Assembly (NCBI GenBank): GCA_003488145.1
Contig: DNMQ01000016.1
Location: forward strand, 1-9,521
Direction: 5' to 3'
DNA from: Pseudomonas sp.
Lineage (GTDB): Bacteria; Pseudomonadota; Gammaproteobacteria; Pseudomonadales; Pseudomonadaceae
Length of the DNA stretch: 9,521 nucleotides
Shown here piece after piece: positions 1 to 6,316 of this stretch (the first letter of the stretch is position 1; each line of letters begins with the position of its first letter). The notes beneath the pieces were generated by a model that saw nothing but the letters and a program-made list of their open reading frames with translations, made no database searches and was not told the DNA's origin. The position numbers and the translations under genes were made by a program.

Positions 1-49
1 TGGCCATCACCAGCGCCTGCGCGAGCAGAACGAAACGGGCAAAACGCAT
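1..49 (-). CDS. 5' end of a gene for a probable exported protein (partial)
   Basis: Only the first 16 codons are in the window, starting at the ATG at 49 and running off the left edge. The visible protein begins MRFARFVLLAQALVMA: two arginines followed by a hydrophobic run, the pattern of a Sec signal peptide or an N-terminal membrane anchor. A strong AGGAGAG ribosome site lies 6 to 7 bases upstream of the start, so the start is well supported. The gene is divergent from the DUF411 gene, with about 190 bases between the two starts. The mature protein is not visible, so no function can be given. Confidence 0.6.
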   Translation of the reverse strand, partial: MRFARFVLLAQALVMA

Positions 50-185
50 CGAAAACTCTCCTGATGTGCGACTCGCTATTCCGATTGGCATGGGACTGTC
101 AGGCGGCCGGTTTGTTCTGCGCCCGGCACTTCGGCCATCTCTCCGGCGCGGCGTCGGCAGGTGACAATTGCCCGCTCGCCGCACC

Positions 186-214
186 TTGGGTATGGGCGCA
201 ACCCGGCGTATTCT
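186..214 (+). promoter_or_regulatory. possible sigma-70 promoter for the DUF411 gene
   Basis: A TTGGGT box (186-191) and a TATTCT box (209-214) are separated by 17 bases, about 27 bases ahead of the DUF411 start. They match the consensus at 3/6 and 4/6 positions. A short dyad, GGGT-N9-ACCC, sits between the boxes and could be an operator. The rest of the 191-base gap between the two divergent genes (50-240) holds no gene that I can support. Confidence 0.25.
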
Positions 215-240
215 GGGCCTCTCGCTCGTAGGAGGTTCCC

Positions 241-678
241 ATGCGCCGTCTTCTGTTGCTGCTTCCCGTCGTGCTCGCCGGGTTCGCCCAAGCCGCCGAG
301 CCCATCGCCATCGACGTCTATCGTGACCCCAACTGCGGCTGTTGCGAAGCGTGGATCGATCACCTGCAGGACAACGGTTTTTCCGTGAGCGATCACGTGG
401 TCAACGACATGACCTCGGTAAAAATGGAACACGGTATCCCGCACCGCCTCGGTTCCTGTCACACCGCGGTGATCGACGGCAAGTTCGTCGAAGGCCACGT
501 TCCTGCCGCCGACATCCTCAAGCTGCGTGCGCAACCGGACCTGATTGGCGCGGCCGTACCCGGCATGCCGATCGGCTCGCCAGGCATGGAGATGGGCGAG
601 CGCAAGGACGCCTTCAAGGTGATCGGCGTCAGCAAGGCGGGCGAGGAGCGCGTGCTCTCCGAATACCCCGGCGACTGA
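241..678 (+). CDS. DUF411 family periplasmic putative metal-binding protein
   Basis: This is a 145-residue protein with an N-terminal signal peptide: MRRLLLLL then a hydrophobic run, with likely cleavage near AQAA at residues 16-19. The mature part fits the DUF411 family. It has a DPNCGCCEAW motif at 29-38 giving C32, C34 and C35, a GSCHT motif giving C73 and H74, an EGHVP motif giving H86, and a Met/Gly/Pro-rich VPGMPIGSPGMEMG segment at 106-119. The cysteines, histidines and methionines suggest copper or another soft metal as ligand. This is inferred from family context, where DUF411 genes often sit beside copper-resistance genes. No other copper gene is visible here and the metal is unproven. 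The start is fixed by AGGAGG at 230-235, five bases before the ATG. It appears to be a single-gene unit ending at a hairpin terminator. Confidence 0.9.
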   Translation: MRRLLLLLPVVLAGFAQAAEPIAIDVYRDPNCGCCEAWIDHLQDNGFSVSDHVVNDMTSVKMEHGIPHRLGSCHTAVIDGKFVEGHVPAADILKLRAQPDLIGAAVPGMPIGSPGMEMGERKDAFKVIGVSKAGEERVLSEYPGD

Positions 679-698
679 ACCATCGCGCTGCTGCGAAC

Positions 699-725
699 GC
701 AGTGCGGTCCGCGCTGCAGCTTTTT
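699..725 (+). terminator. Rho-independent terminator after the DUF411 gene
   Basis: An 8-bp stem (GCAGTGCG at 699-706 pairing with CGCGCTGC at 710-717, one G-U pair) closes a three-base loop. It is followed after AGC by five T residues (721-725). It lies 21 bases after the DUF411 stop and before the ypfJ start, suggesting the two genes are separate transcripts. Confidence 0.5.
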
Positions 726-807
726 CGCGCCGTGCGGGTCTTAACGGGAGGCAGGCGCCGCTTCGGTGCTGCGCACTCAACCCGTCAACCGTTCAGAGGG
801 ACACCCC

Positions 808-1665
808 ATGCGCTGGAAACGAGCCCGACGCAGCGACAACGTAGTGGACGCCAGAGGCCGCAGCGGCATGCGCCTTGGCGGCGGACTGGGCCTGGGCGGC
901 ATCGCCATCGTGGTGATCATCGGCCTGCTCTCCGGGCAGGACCCGCTGCAGATCCTCGACCAGCTGGCCAACCAGAGCGGACCTGCCGTCTCCCAGCAAA
1001 GCCAGCCGCCGGCCGGCGATGACCCGCAGACCGAATTCGTCCGGGCGATTCTCGGCGACACCGAAGACACCTGGCGTGCGTTGTTCCAGCAAGCTGGCAC
1101 TCAGTATCGCGACCCGACCCTGGTGCTGTTTCGCGGCGGCGTGAACTCGGCCTGCGGCTTCGCCAGCTCGGCGGTGGGCCCGTTCTACTGCCCCGGCGAT
1201 CAGCAGGTCTATCTCGATCTGCAGTTCTTCGACGAGATGGCCCGGCGCTTCTCCGCCGCCGGCGACTTCGCCCAGGCCTATGTGATCGCCCATGAGGTCG
1301 GCCATCACGTGCAGACCCTGCTCGGCGTTTCCCAGCAGATGCAGAGCGCCCGTCAGCGCGGCGCGAAGATGGAAGGCGACAACGGCCTGCTGGTCCGCCA
1401 GGAGCTGCAGGCCGATTGCTTCGCTGGAGTCTGGGCCTATCACGCACAGCAACGCCACGACTGGCTGGAAGAAGGCGATCTGGAAGAAGCGCTGAACGCC
1501 GCCAATGCCATCGGCGACGACAACCTGCAGAAGCGCAGCCAGGGCCGCGTGGTGCCCGATGCCTTCACCCACGGCACCTCGGCGCAACGGGTGCGCTGGT
1601 TCCGTGATGGCTTCGAGCATGGCGATCCGGCGCGCTGCGACACCTTCAAGGCGACGCGGCTGTAA
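808..1665 (+). CDS. ypfJ: YpfJ family neutral zinc metallopeptidase, membrane-anchored
   Basis: The protein is 285 residues and matches the YpfJ/putative neutral zinc metallopeptidase family over its whole length. It opens with the typical MRWKRARRSDNVVDARG segment. A glycine-rich hydrophobic transmembrane segment follows at about 25-42, then a Gln/Pro-rich linker at 57-70 and the peptidase domain. The zincin motif HEVGH is at 162-166 (two zinc ligands and the catalytic Glu). ELQADCFAG at 199-207 supplies the likely third ligand, E199. The expected topology is a cytoplasmic N-terminus and an external peptidase domain; the substrate is unknown. The start is the ATG at 808, with AGAGGG 7 bases upstream. 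An in-frame GTG at 766 would add 14 residues without family support. The gene ends in tandem stop codons, TAA then TAG. Confidence 0.93.
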   Translation: MRWKRARRSDNVVDARGRSGMRLGGGLGLGGIAIVVIIGLLSGQDPLQILDQLANQSGPAVSQQSQPPAGDDPQTEFVRAILGDTEDTWRALFQQAGTQYRDPTLVLFRGGVNSACGFASSAVGPFYCPGDQQVYLDLQFFDEMARRFSAAGDFAQAYVIAHEVGHHVQTLLGVSQQMQSARQRGAKMEGDNGLLVRQELQADCFAGVWAYHAQQRHDWLEEGDLEEALNAANAIGDDNLQKRSQGRVVPDAFTHGTSAQRVRWFRDGFEHGDPARCDTFKATRL

Positions 1666-1680
1666 TAGACGGCGACGGGA

Positions 1681-1705
1681 GCCTCGCCAGCAAGGTCGCT
1701 TCTAC
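1681..1705 (-). repeat. REP-like fragment in the spacer after ypfJ
   Basis: Read on the minus strand this begins GTAGAAGCGACCTTGCTGG and ends CGAGGC. It resembles the repetitive extragenic sequences of the type GTAGGAGCGACCTTGCTGG found in many Pseudomonas genomes, judged from memory of that family. A weaker relative starts at 1820 in the same orientation (GCCTCGCC, one variable base, GCAA on the plus strand). The spacer 1669-1875 between the convergent ypfJ and HAD genes holds no gene I can support and no T-tailed terminator. Confidence 0.35.
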
Positions 1706-1722
1706 GTGGTCATACGGGTTCG

Positions 1723-1747
1723 GACCGGCTGCACGCGACCGGCTGCA
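1723..1747. repeat. two-copy 11-base direct repeat
   Basis: GACCGGCTGCA occurs at 1723-1733 and again at 1737-1747, separated by CGC, giving a 14-base period. It lies in the non-coding spacer between the convergent ypfJ and HAD genes. The repeat itself is certain; any function is unknown. Confidence 0.5.
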
Positions 1748-1875
1748 GGCGGCGGGAGAACAGGGTTGGCGACGGACTTGTGCATGACCTGACTCGTGCA
1801 CTGCCCGAATGCGGCAGCGGCCTCGCCCGCAAATGGCTGTGCCTCGGTGTGTGCCCGTTCCCCGTCGCGCCGCGC

Positions 1876-2478
1876 TCAGACCTCGCCCGAAGACAGCAGC
1901 CCGTGCAGCACCCGGCAATCCGGGGCATAGAGATCGGCCAGTTCCGGCCATTCGTTGTGCGGCACGTTGACCAGTACGCCACGCGCGCCGGCGGCCCGGG
2001 CGCACTCCAGGTCGAAGCGGTAGTCGCCGACCATCAGCATCGACGACGGCGCCACGCCCCAACGCTCCGCCAGATGCAGCAGCCCGCCCGGATGCGGCTT
2101 GGGCGGCGCTTCGTCGCGACCGAGGATGTCCTCGGGCAGGAAACAGTCCCCCATGCCGACCGCGTCCAGAGTTACCCTGGCCAGTTCCTGGGCATTGCGA
2201 GTGAGCACTCCAAGCCGGCAGCCACGCTCGCGCAGAGCATGCAGCAGCTCGCGAGCGCCTTCTGCCGGGCGCGCCGCGCAGGCCAGCTCGCGCTCGTGCG
2301 CCAGCAGCCAGGCGTGCTTGGCGGCGGCCTCCTCGGCAGGTAGCGCCGCCAGGTGATGGAGGATGTCGTCCTCCTCGGGGATTGCCAGCGCGCGGCGGAT
2401 CGCGGCGAAATCGTGCACGGCGATGGTCAGGGTGCCGTCCATGTCGAACACCCAGTGCCGCACTTCGGCGATCTTCAC
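1876..2478 (-). CDS. HAD superfamily hydrolase (phosphatase-like, HAD-IA type)
   Basis: The 200-residue protein carries all four HAD motifs. Motif I is FDMDGTLT (nucleophile D12, acid/base D14), motif II is LTRN (T93), motif III is PPKPHP (K127) and motif IV is MVGDYRFD (D152, D156). A helical cap lies between motifs I and II, at about 20-85. The family removes phosphate from small phosphorylated metabolites; the substrate cannot be read from the sequence. Translation starts at a GTG at 2478 that overlaps the tesB stop by four bases (GTGA). GAGGA, six bases upstream inside the tesB end, serves as ribosome site. This start and overlap indicate translational coupling, as last gene of a GNAT-tesB-HAD operon. 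Confidence 0.88.
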   Translation of the reverse strand: MKIAEVRHWVFDMDGTLTIAVHDFAAIRRALAIPEEDDILHHLAALPAEEAAAKHAWLLAHERELACAARPAEGARELLHALRERGCRLGVLTRNAQELARVTLDAVGMGDCFLPEDILGRDEAPPKPHPGGLLHLAERWGVAPSSMLMVGDYRFDLECARAAGARGVLVNVPHNEWPELADLYAPDCRVLHGLLSSGEV

Positions 2479-3344
2479 ATCCAGTCCTCGCGCACGCGGA
2501 TCAGCCCTTCCTGCGCCACGGACGCGACCAGCTGGCCCTGGCGGTTGAAGATGCTGCCGCGGGCGAAACCGCGCGCATTGCCGGCCCAGGGGCTGTCGAT
2601 GGAGTACAGCAGCCAGTCGTCCAGCTTCACCTCACGATGGAACCAGATGGCATGGTCGAGGCTGGCCAGCTGGATGAACTTGCTCCACGAACTGACACCG
2701 TGCGGCTGCAGCGCGGTGCCGATAAAGCTGAAGTCCGAGGCGTAGGCCAGCAGGTACTTGTGCAACGCCGGGCTGTCGGGCAGCGCGCCGTCGGCACGGA
2801 ACCACAGGTGGCGGACCGGTTCGATGGGCTGCGGGTTGGCCGGATCGACCAGCGTGACCGGGCGGATCTCGATGGGCTTGGGCCGGCGCAGCTTTTCCAT
2901 CACCCGCTCGGGCACCATCGGCGACAGCTTGTGCAGCAGCTCCCACTCGTTGGGCAGATCGTCCGGCCCGACCACGTCCGGCATCGGCAACTGATGCTCG
3001 TAGCCCGTTTCCTCGGCCTGGAACGAGGCGATGCCGGTGAAGATGGTCTGGCCCTTCTGGATCGCACTGACCCGCCGCGTGGTGAAGCTGCCGCCGTCGC
3101 GTACGCGATCGACGTCATAGACCACGGGCTGGTGCGAGTCGCCGGGGCGCAGGAAATAGCCGTGCAGCGAATGCACATGGCGCTCCGGCGTCACCGTCTG
3201 GCTCGCGGCGGAGATGACCTGGCCGAGCACCTGACCGCCGAACAGCTGGGGAAAGCCGAGGTCCTGGCTCGCGCCACGGAACAGGTTCTCCTCGATGCGT
3301 TCCAGGGTCAGCAGGTTGACCAGGGCGTCGAGTATCTGGGTCAT
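2475..3344 (-). CDS. tesB: acyl-CoA thioesterase II
   Basis: The 289-residue protein closely matches TesB in length (E. coli about 286). It hydrolyses acyl-CoAs to free fatty acid and CoA in the cytoplasm. It has a double hot-dog fold: N-terminal half with LFGGQVLGQVISAA at 35-47, C-terminal half with LDHAIWFHR at 229-237. The catalytic positions known in E. coli are at the same numbers: D204 in YASDF, Q278 in SVAQEG, and S228 where E. coli has T228, a conservative change. The start MTQILDALVNLL at 3344 is the usual TesB start and has AAGGAAG just upstream. An in-frame ATG at 3383 would add 13 residues and is less likely. It lies 76 bases after the GNAT stop and overlaps the HAD start, so the three are probably co-transcribed. 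Confidence 0.95.
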   Translation of the reverse strand: MTQILDALVNLLTLERIEENLFRGASQDLGFPQLFGGQVLGQVISAASQTVTPERHVHSLHGYFLRPGDSHQPVVYDVDRVRDGGSFTTRRVSAIQKGQTIFTGIASFQAEETGYEHQLPMPDVVGPDDLPNEWELLHKLSPMVPERVMEKLRRPKPIEIRPVTLVDPANPQPIEPVRHLWFRADGALPDSPALHKYLLAYASDFSFIGTALQPHGVSSWSKFIQLASLDHAIWFHREVKLDDWLLYSIDSPWAGNARGFARGSIFNRQGQLVASVAQEGLIRVREDWM

Positions 3345-3420
3345 TTCGGCTTCCTTGATAGGGGGCTCGTACGGGCGCGCCATGTTACGGATTTCGCCGG
3401 CAACGCTCCAGCAACAGTGC

Positions 3421-3975
3421 TCATTGTCGCCAATCGTCCCGCCGCAGCCGGTAGAGCACCTGGGTGTGCAGCGGGTGCTCGGGCGAAACGTCCGGATGAC
3501 CGAACGTGGTGGCCGGCTCCGGGCGCATGCCGAGCCCTTCCAGCAGTTGCCTGCCCGGTTCGTTGATCTGCGAGACACAGGCCACGACCTCGTCCAGCCC
3601 CAGCGCGCCGAATGCGCATTTCAGCGCCGTCTGCGCGGCCTCGCGAACCAGGCCCTGCCCCCAGTGCTCGCAGGCCACCGCCCAGCGCAGCTCGGCGACC
3701 GCGTTCGGCAGCGGCAAGGCGGACCAGACCAGCCCGCAATAGCCGATGAAGGCGCCGTTGTCCTTGCGCTCCAGCGCCCACAGGCCGAAACCATTGCGCA
3801 GCAGATGCAGCCTGCTGCGCACCATCAGCGCGGCGCAGTCATCCCGGGACCACCGCGCCGGGTTGTAGCGCATCACCTCCGGGTCGGCACAGAGCCGCAC
3901 CAACGGATCGAGGTCTTCGTCATGCCAGTTGCGCAGCCGTAGGCGCGTGCTTTCGAGTGCGAGTCGTTCAACCAT
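3421..3975 (-). CDS. GNAT family N-acetyltransferase (RimJ/RimL-like)
   Basis: This 184-residue protein belongs to the GNAT_3 / RimJ-RimL-like branch. It starts LALESTRLRLRNWHDEDLDP, followed by LCADPEVMRY at 28-37. The beta-strand AFIGYCGLV is at 75-83, and the acetyl-CoA pyrophosphate loop HWGQGLVREAA (Q/R-x-x-G-x-G/A type, Q107 to V110) is at 104-114. NEPGRQLLEGLGM at 138-150 is the usual C-terminal GNAT element. It would transfer acetyl from acetyl-CoA to an amine on a small molecule, peptide or protein; the acceptor is unknown. From memory it resembles a P. aeruginosa GNAT encoded near tesB. The ATG at 3975 has AAGGAG five bases upstream. A longer reading from 4047 lacks family support. 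It leads the tesB-HAD operon and diverges from the deacetylase-family gene. Confidence 0.88.
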   Translation of the reverse strand: MVERLALESTRLRLRNWHDEDLDPLVRLCADPEVMRYNPARWSRDDCAALMVRSRLHLLRNGFGLWALERKDNGAFIGYCGLVWSALPLPNAVAELRWAVACEHWGQGLVREAAQTALKCAFGALGLDEVVACVSQINEPGRQLLEGLGMRPEPATTFGHPDVSPEHPLHTQVLYRLRRDDWRQ

Positions 3976-3984
3976 CCCTGCTCC

Positions 3985-4014
3985 TTGAGCGCTCCGACGG
4001 CCAGCCTGCATACT
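3985..4014 (+). promoter_or_regulatory. possible sigma-70 promoter for the deacetylase-family gene
   Basis: TTGAGC (3985-3990) and CATACT (4009-4014) are 18 bases apart, each matching the consensus at 4 of 6 positions. Transcription would start about 25 bases ahead of the ATG at 4046. The -35 box abuts the GNAT ribosome site on the other strand, so the divergent transcripts would start within a 70-base space. Confidence 0.3.
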
Positions 4015-4045
4015 GCGGCGCACATCCATCGAACACGCGTGGTTC

Positions 4046-4966
4046 ATGTCGCTTCCCCTGGTATTTCACGACGATTACAGCCCGCCATTGCCGCCGGGCC
4101 ATCGGTTTCCCATGGAGAAGTTTCGCCTGCTGCGCGACCATCTGGTCGCCCTGGGTTTGACCACAGACGCAGCGCTATTGCGCCCCGAGCTGTGCAGCCG
4201 TGACATTCTGGCGCTGGCGCACGACAGCAACTACGTCGAGCGCTACTGCAGCGGTGCGATGGGTCGCGACGAGCTGCGCCGCCTCGGCCTGCCCTGGAGC
4301 CCGGAGCTGGCGCAGCGCACCGTGCGGGCGGTAGGCGGCTCGCTGCTGGCCGCCGAACAGGCGTTGCAGCATGGCCTGGCCTGCCACCTGGCCGGCGGCA
4401 CCCACCATGCCCATCACGACCATGCGTCCGGCTTCTGCATCTTCAACGACCTGGCGGTGATCGCCCTCTACCTGCTGGAAAGCGGACGCGTCGGCCGCGT
4501 GCTGATCTTCGATTGCGACGTACATCAGGGCGACGGCACCGCGCGCATCCTGGAGAACGTGGCGGACGCGGTGACCGTCTCGCTGCACTGCGAAAAGAAC
4601 TTCCCCACGCGCAAGGCCCATAGCGACTGGGACATCCCGCTGCCACCCGGCATGGGCGATGACGCCTACCTCCAGGTGGTTCATGACACCCTGAACTACC
4701 TGCTGCCGATCTATCAGCCGGACCTGGTGCTCTATGACGCCGGCGTCGACGTCCACCGCGACGACGCCCTGGGCCTGCTCTCGCTGACCGACGCCGGACT
4801 CGCCGCACGCGACAGCGCGGTGCTCGATCACTGCTTGGGCCGCGACATTCCCGTGGTCGGCCTGATCGGCGGCGGCTACGACAAGGACCGCGCCCTGCTC
4901 GCGCGTCGCCATGCGACCCTGCATGTCAACGCCCACTCGGCCTGGCAGCGCCACGGACTCGGCTGA
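4046..4966 (+). CDS. histone deacetylase family protein (zinc amidohydrolase)
   Basis: The 306-residue protein has the arginase/deacetylase fold signature in order. AGGTHHAHHDHASGFCIFND at 116-135 contains the catalytic His pair H120/H121. FDCDVHQGDGT at 155-165 holds zinc ligands D158 and H160, YDAGVDVH at 230-237 holds the third ligand D235, and GGGYD at 275-279 holds the transition-state tyrosine Y278. All residues needed for zinc-dependent deacetylation are therefore present. Bacterial members remove acetyl or other acyl groups from small amines such as acetylpolyamines, or from proteins; which applies here is unknown. The ATG at 4046 has no clear Shine-Dalgarno sequence, but the MSLPLVFHDDYSPPLPPGHRFP start is typical of the family. 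It diverges from a GNAT acetyltransferase and is followed 52 bases later by a flavoprotein gene. Confidence 0.93.
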   Translation: MSLPLVFHDDYSPPLPPGHRFPMEKFRLLRDHLVALGLTTDAALLRPELCSRDILALAHDSNYVERYCSGAMGRDELRRLGLPWSPELAQRTVRAVGGSLLAAEQALQHGLACHLAGGTHHAHHDHASGFCIFNDLAVIALYLLESGRVGRVLIFDCDVHQGDGTARILENVADAVTVSLHCEKNFPTRKAHSDWDIPLPPGMGDDAYLQVVHDTLNYLLPIYQPDLVLYDAGVDVHRDDALGLLSLTDAGLAARDSAVLDHCLGRDIPVVGLIGGGYDKDRALLARRHATLHVNAHSAWQRHGLG

Positions 4967-4981
4967 GCACCCGTCAGCGGC

Positions 4982-4987
4982 TACAAT
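4982..4987 (+). promoter_or_regulatory. possible -10 box for the flavoprotein gene
   Basis: TACAAT, a 5 of 6 match to TATAAT, lies between the deacetylase-family stop and the flavoprotein start, 31 bases before the ATG at 5019. No convincing -35 box is seen at 16 to 18 bases upstream, so the flavoprotein gene may instead be read through from the gene before it. Confidence 0.25.
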
Positions 4988-5018
4988 GCCCGCCCTGCTC
5001 GCCTGCCCGGTTGCCGCC

Positions 5019-6272
5019 ATGCCCCAGCCCACTTCTTCCCTTCGCGTCGCCATCATCGGTGGTGGCCCGGCCGGGCTGATGGCCGCCGAAGTGCTCGGCC
5101 AGGCGGGCGTCAGTGTCGATCTGTACGACGCCATGCCCTCGGTCGGCCGCAAGTTCCTCCTGGCCGGGGTCGGCGGCATGAACATCACCCACGCCGAGGA
5201 CTACTCCGCCTTCGTCAGCCGCTACGGCGAACGCGCCGGCGAGCTGCGCCCGCTGCTGGACGCCTTTACACCCGCCGCGCTGCGCGAATGGATTCACGGG
5301 CTGGGCATCGACACCTTCGTCGGCAGTTCCGGCCGGGTATTTCCCACCGACATGAAAGCCGCGCCATTGCTGCGCGCCTGGCTCAAGCTCCTGCGTGAAA
5401 ATGGCGTACACATTCATACCCGCCAGCGCTGGCTGGGTTGGGACGAGCACGGTGCGCTGCGCATCGCCGGGCCGCAAGGCGAAAGCCTGATCGACGCACA
5501 CGCCACCCTGCTCGCCCTCGGCGGCGGCAGCTGGGCACGACTGGGCTCCGATGGCGCCTGGGTGCCGCTGCTCGCAGCCCGCGGTATTGCCATCGCAGCG
5601 CTGCAGCCGGCCAACTGCGGCTTCGAGGTGGAAGGCTGGAGCGCCCATCTGCGGGACAAGTTCGCCGGCGCGCCGCTGAAGACGGTCAGCCTCGCCCTAC
5701 CGGGTAGCGCGCCGCGCAAGGGCGAGTTCGTACTTACCGCGACCGGTATCGAGGGCAGCCTGGTCTATGCGCTGTCGGCACCGATCCGCGAGGCCATCAA
5801 CCGTGACGGCGACGCCACCGTGCTGCTCGACCTGCTGCCGGATCGCACCCTGGCGCAGGTCGCCAGCGCCCTGGCCAGACCGCGGGGTTCGCAGTCCATG
5901 GCCAAGCATCTGCACCGCCAGCTGAAGCTCGATGGGGTCAAAGCGGCACTGTTGCGCGAGCTGACCGATGCCGTGTCCTTTCAGGATTCGCAGACCCTGG
6001 CCACGGCGATCAAGGCACTGCCCATCCGTCTGGTCCGCCCGCGCCCACTGGACGAAGCGATCAGCAGCGCCGGCGGCGTGCCCTTCGAAGCGCTGGATGC
6101 CAACCTGATGCTGCAACAGGTGCCTGGGGTGTTCTGCGCCGGGGAAATGCTCGACTGGGAGGCACCGACCGGCGGTTACCTGCTGACCGCCTGTTTTGCC
6201 AGTGGCCGAGCCGCGGCCGAGGGAATGCTGCGCTGGCTGCGGGCTGATCGGCCCACAGCCGCGCAGGCTTGA
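5019..6272 (+). CDS. NAD(P)/FAD-dependent oxidoreductase, HI0933-like flavoprotein (PP_4765 type)
   Basis: The 417-residue protein starts with a Rossmann FAD-binding motif, VAIIGGGPAGLMAAEVLG at 10-27. It continues with VGRKFLLAGVGGMNITH at 42-58, the hallmark of the HI0933/YhiN (BaiN-like) flavoprotein family. The C-terminal FAD site VFCAGEMLDWEAPTGGYLL at 371-389 is also typical. The length suits the subgroup called the PP_4765 family. It should bind FAD and act as a cytoplasmic oxidoreductase; the substrate is unknown. The start at 5019 is chosen because FAD-binding residues follow nine codons later. In-frame ATGs at 4986 and upstream would add residues without family support, and no strong ribosome site marks any of them. 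The gene ends just before a strong hairpin. Confidence 0.88.
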   Translation: MPQPTSSLRVAIIGGGPAGLMAAEVLGQAGVSVDLYDAMPSVGRKFLLAGVGGMNITHAEDYSAFVSRYGERAGELRPLLDAFTPAALREWIHGLGIDTFVGSSGRVFPTDMKAAPLLRAWLKLLRENGVHIHTRQRWLGWDEHGALRIAGPQGESLIDAHATLLALGGGSWARLGSDGAWVPLLAARGIAIAALQPANCGFEVEGWSAHLRDKFAGAPLKTVSLALPGSAPRKGEFVLTATGIEGSLVYALSAPIREAINRDGDATVLLDLLPDRTLAQVASALARPRGSQSMAKHLHRQLKLDGVKAALLRELTDAVSFQDSQTLATAIKALPIRLVRPRPLDEAISSAGGVPFEALDANLMLQQVPGVFCAGEMLDWEAPTGGYLLTACFASGRAAAEGMLRWLRADRPTAAQA

Positions 6273-6283
6273 TCGACGGGTGA

Positions 6284-6310
6284 GCGGCGGCCGGCTGTCC
6301 CGGCCGCCGC
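6284..6310. terminator. hairpin between convergent flavoprotein and adhP genes
   Basis: A perfect 11-bp GC-only stem (GCGGCGGCCGG at 6284-6294 with CCGGCCGCCGC at 6300-6310) encloses a five-base loop, CTGTC. It sits in the 44-base gap between two convergent stop codons and probably ends transcription from both sides. No T tract follows on either strand, so it is not a textbook intrinsic terminator. Confidence 0.6.
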
Positions 6311-6316
6311 AGCGCT

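Noticed and set aside
691..702. CTGC-GAAC-GCAG mini hairpin after the DUF411 gene
   Set aside because: It competes with the longer 8-bp stem at 699-717 that is followed by the T tract, which is the better terminator.
76..780. Long open frame on the minus strand opposite the DUF411 gene
   Set aside because: It lies antisense to a gene with a signal peptide, family motifs and a strong ribosome site; its translation shows no recognisable motif and is a by-product of GC-rich codon bias.
793..1620. Open frame antisense to ypfJ
   Set aside because: The opposite strand encodes the complete metallopeptidase with its HEVGH motif; the antisense translation has no family features.
2382..3566. Open frame of about 394 codons antisense to tesB
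   Set aside because: TesB on the other strand has correct length and all catalytic positions; the antisense frame is a shadow.
4175..5188. Open frame antisense to the deacetylase-family gene
   Set aside because: The plus-strand protein has every deacetylase motif; the antisense product shows none.
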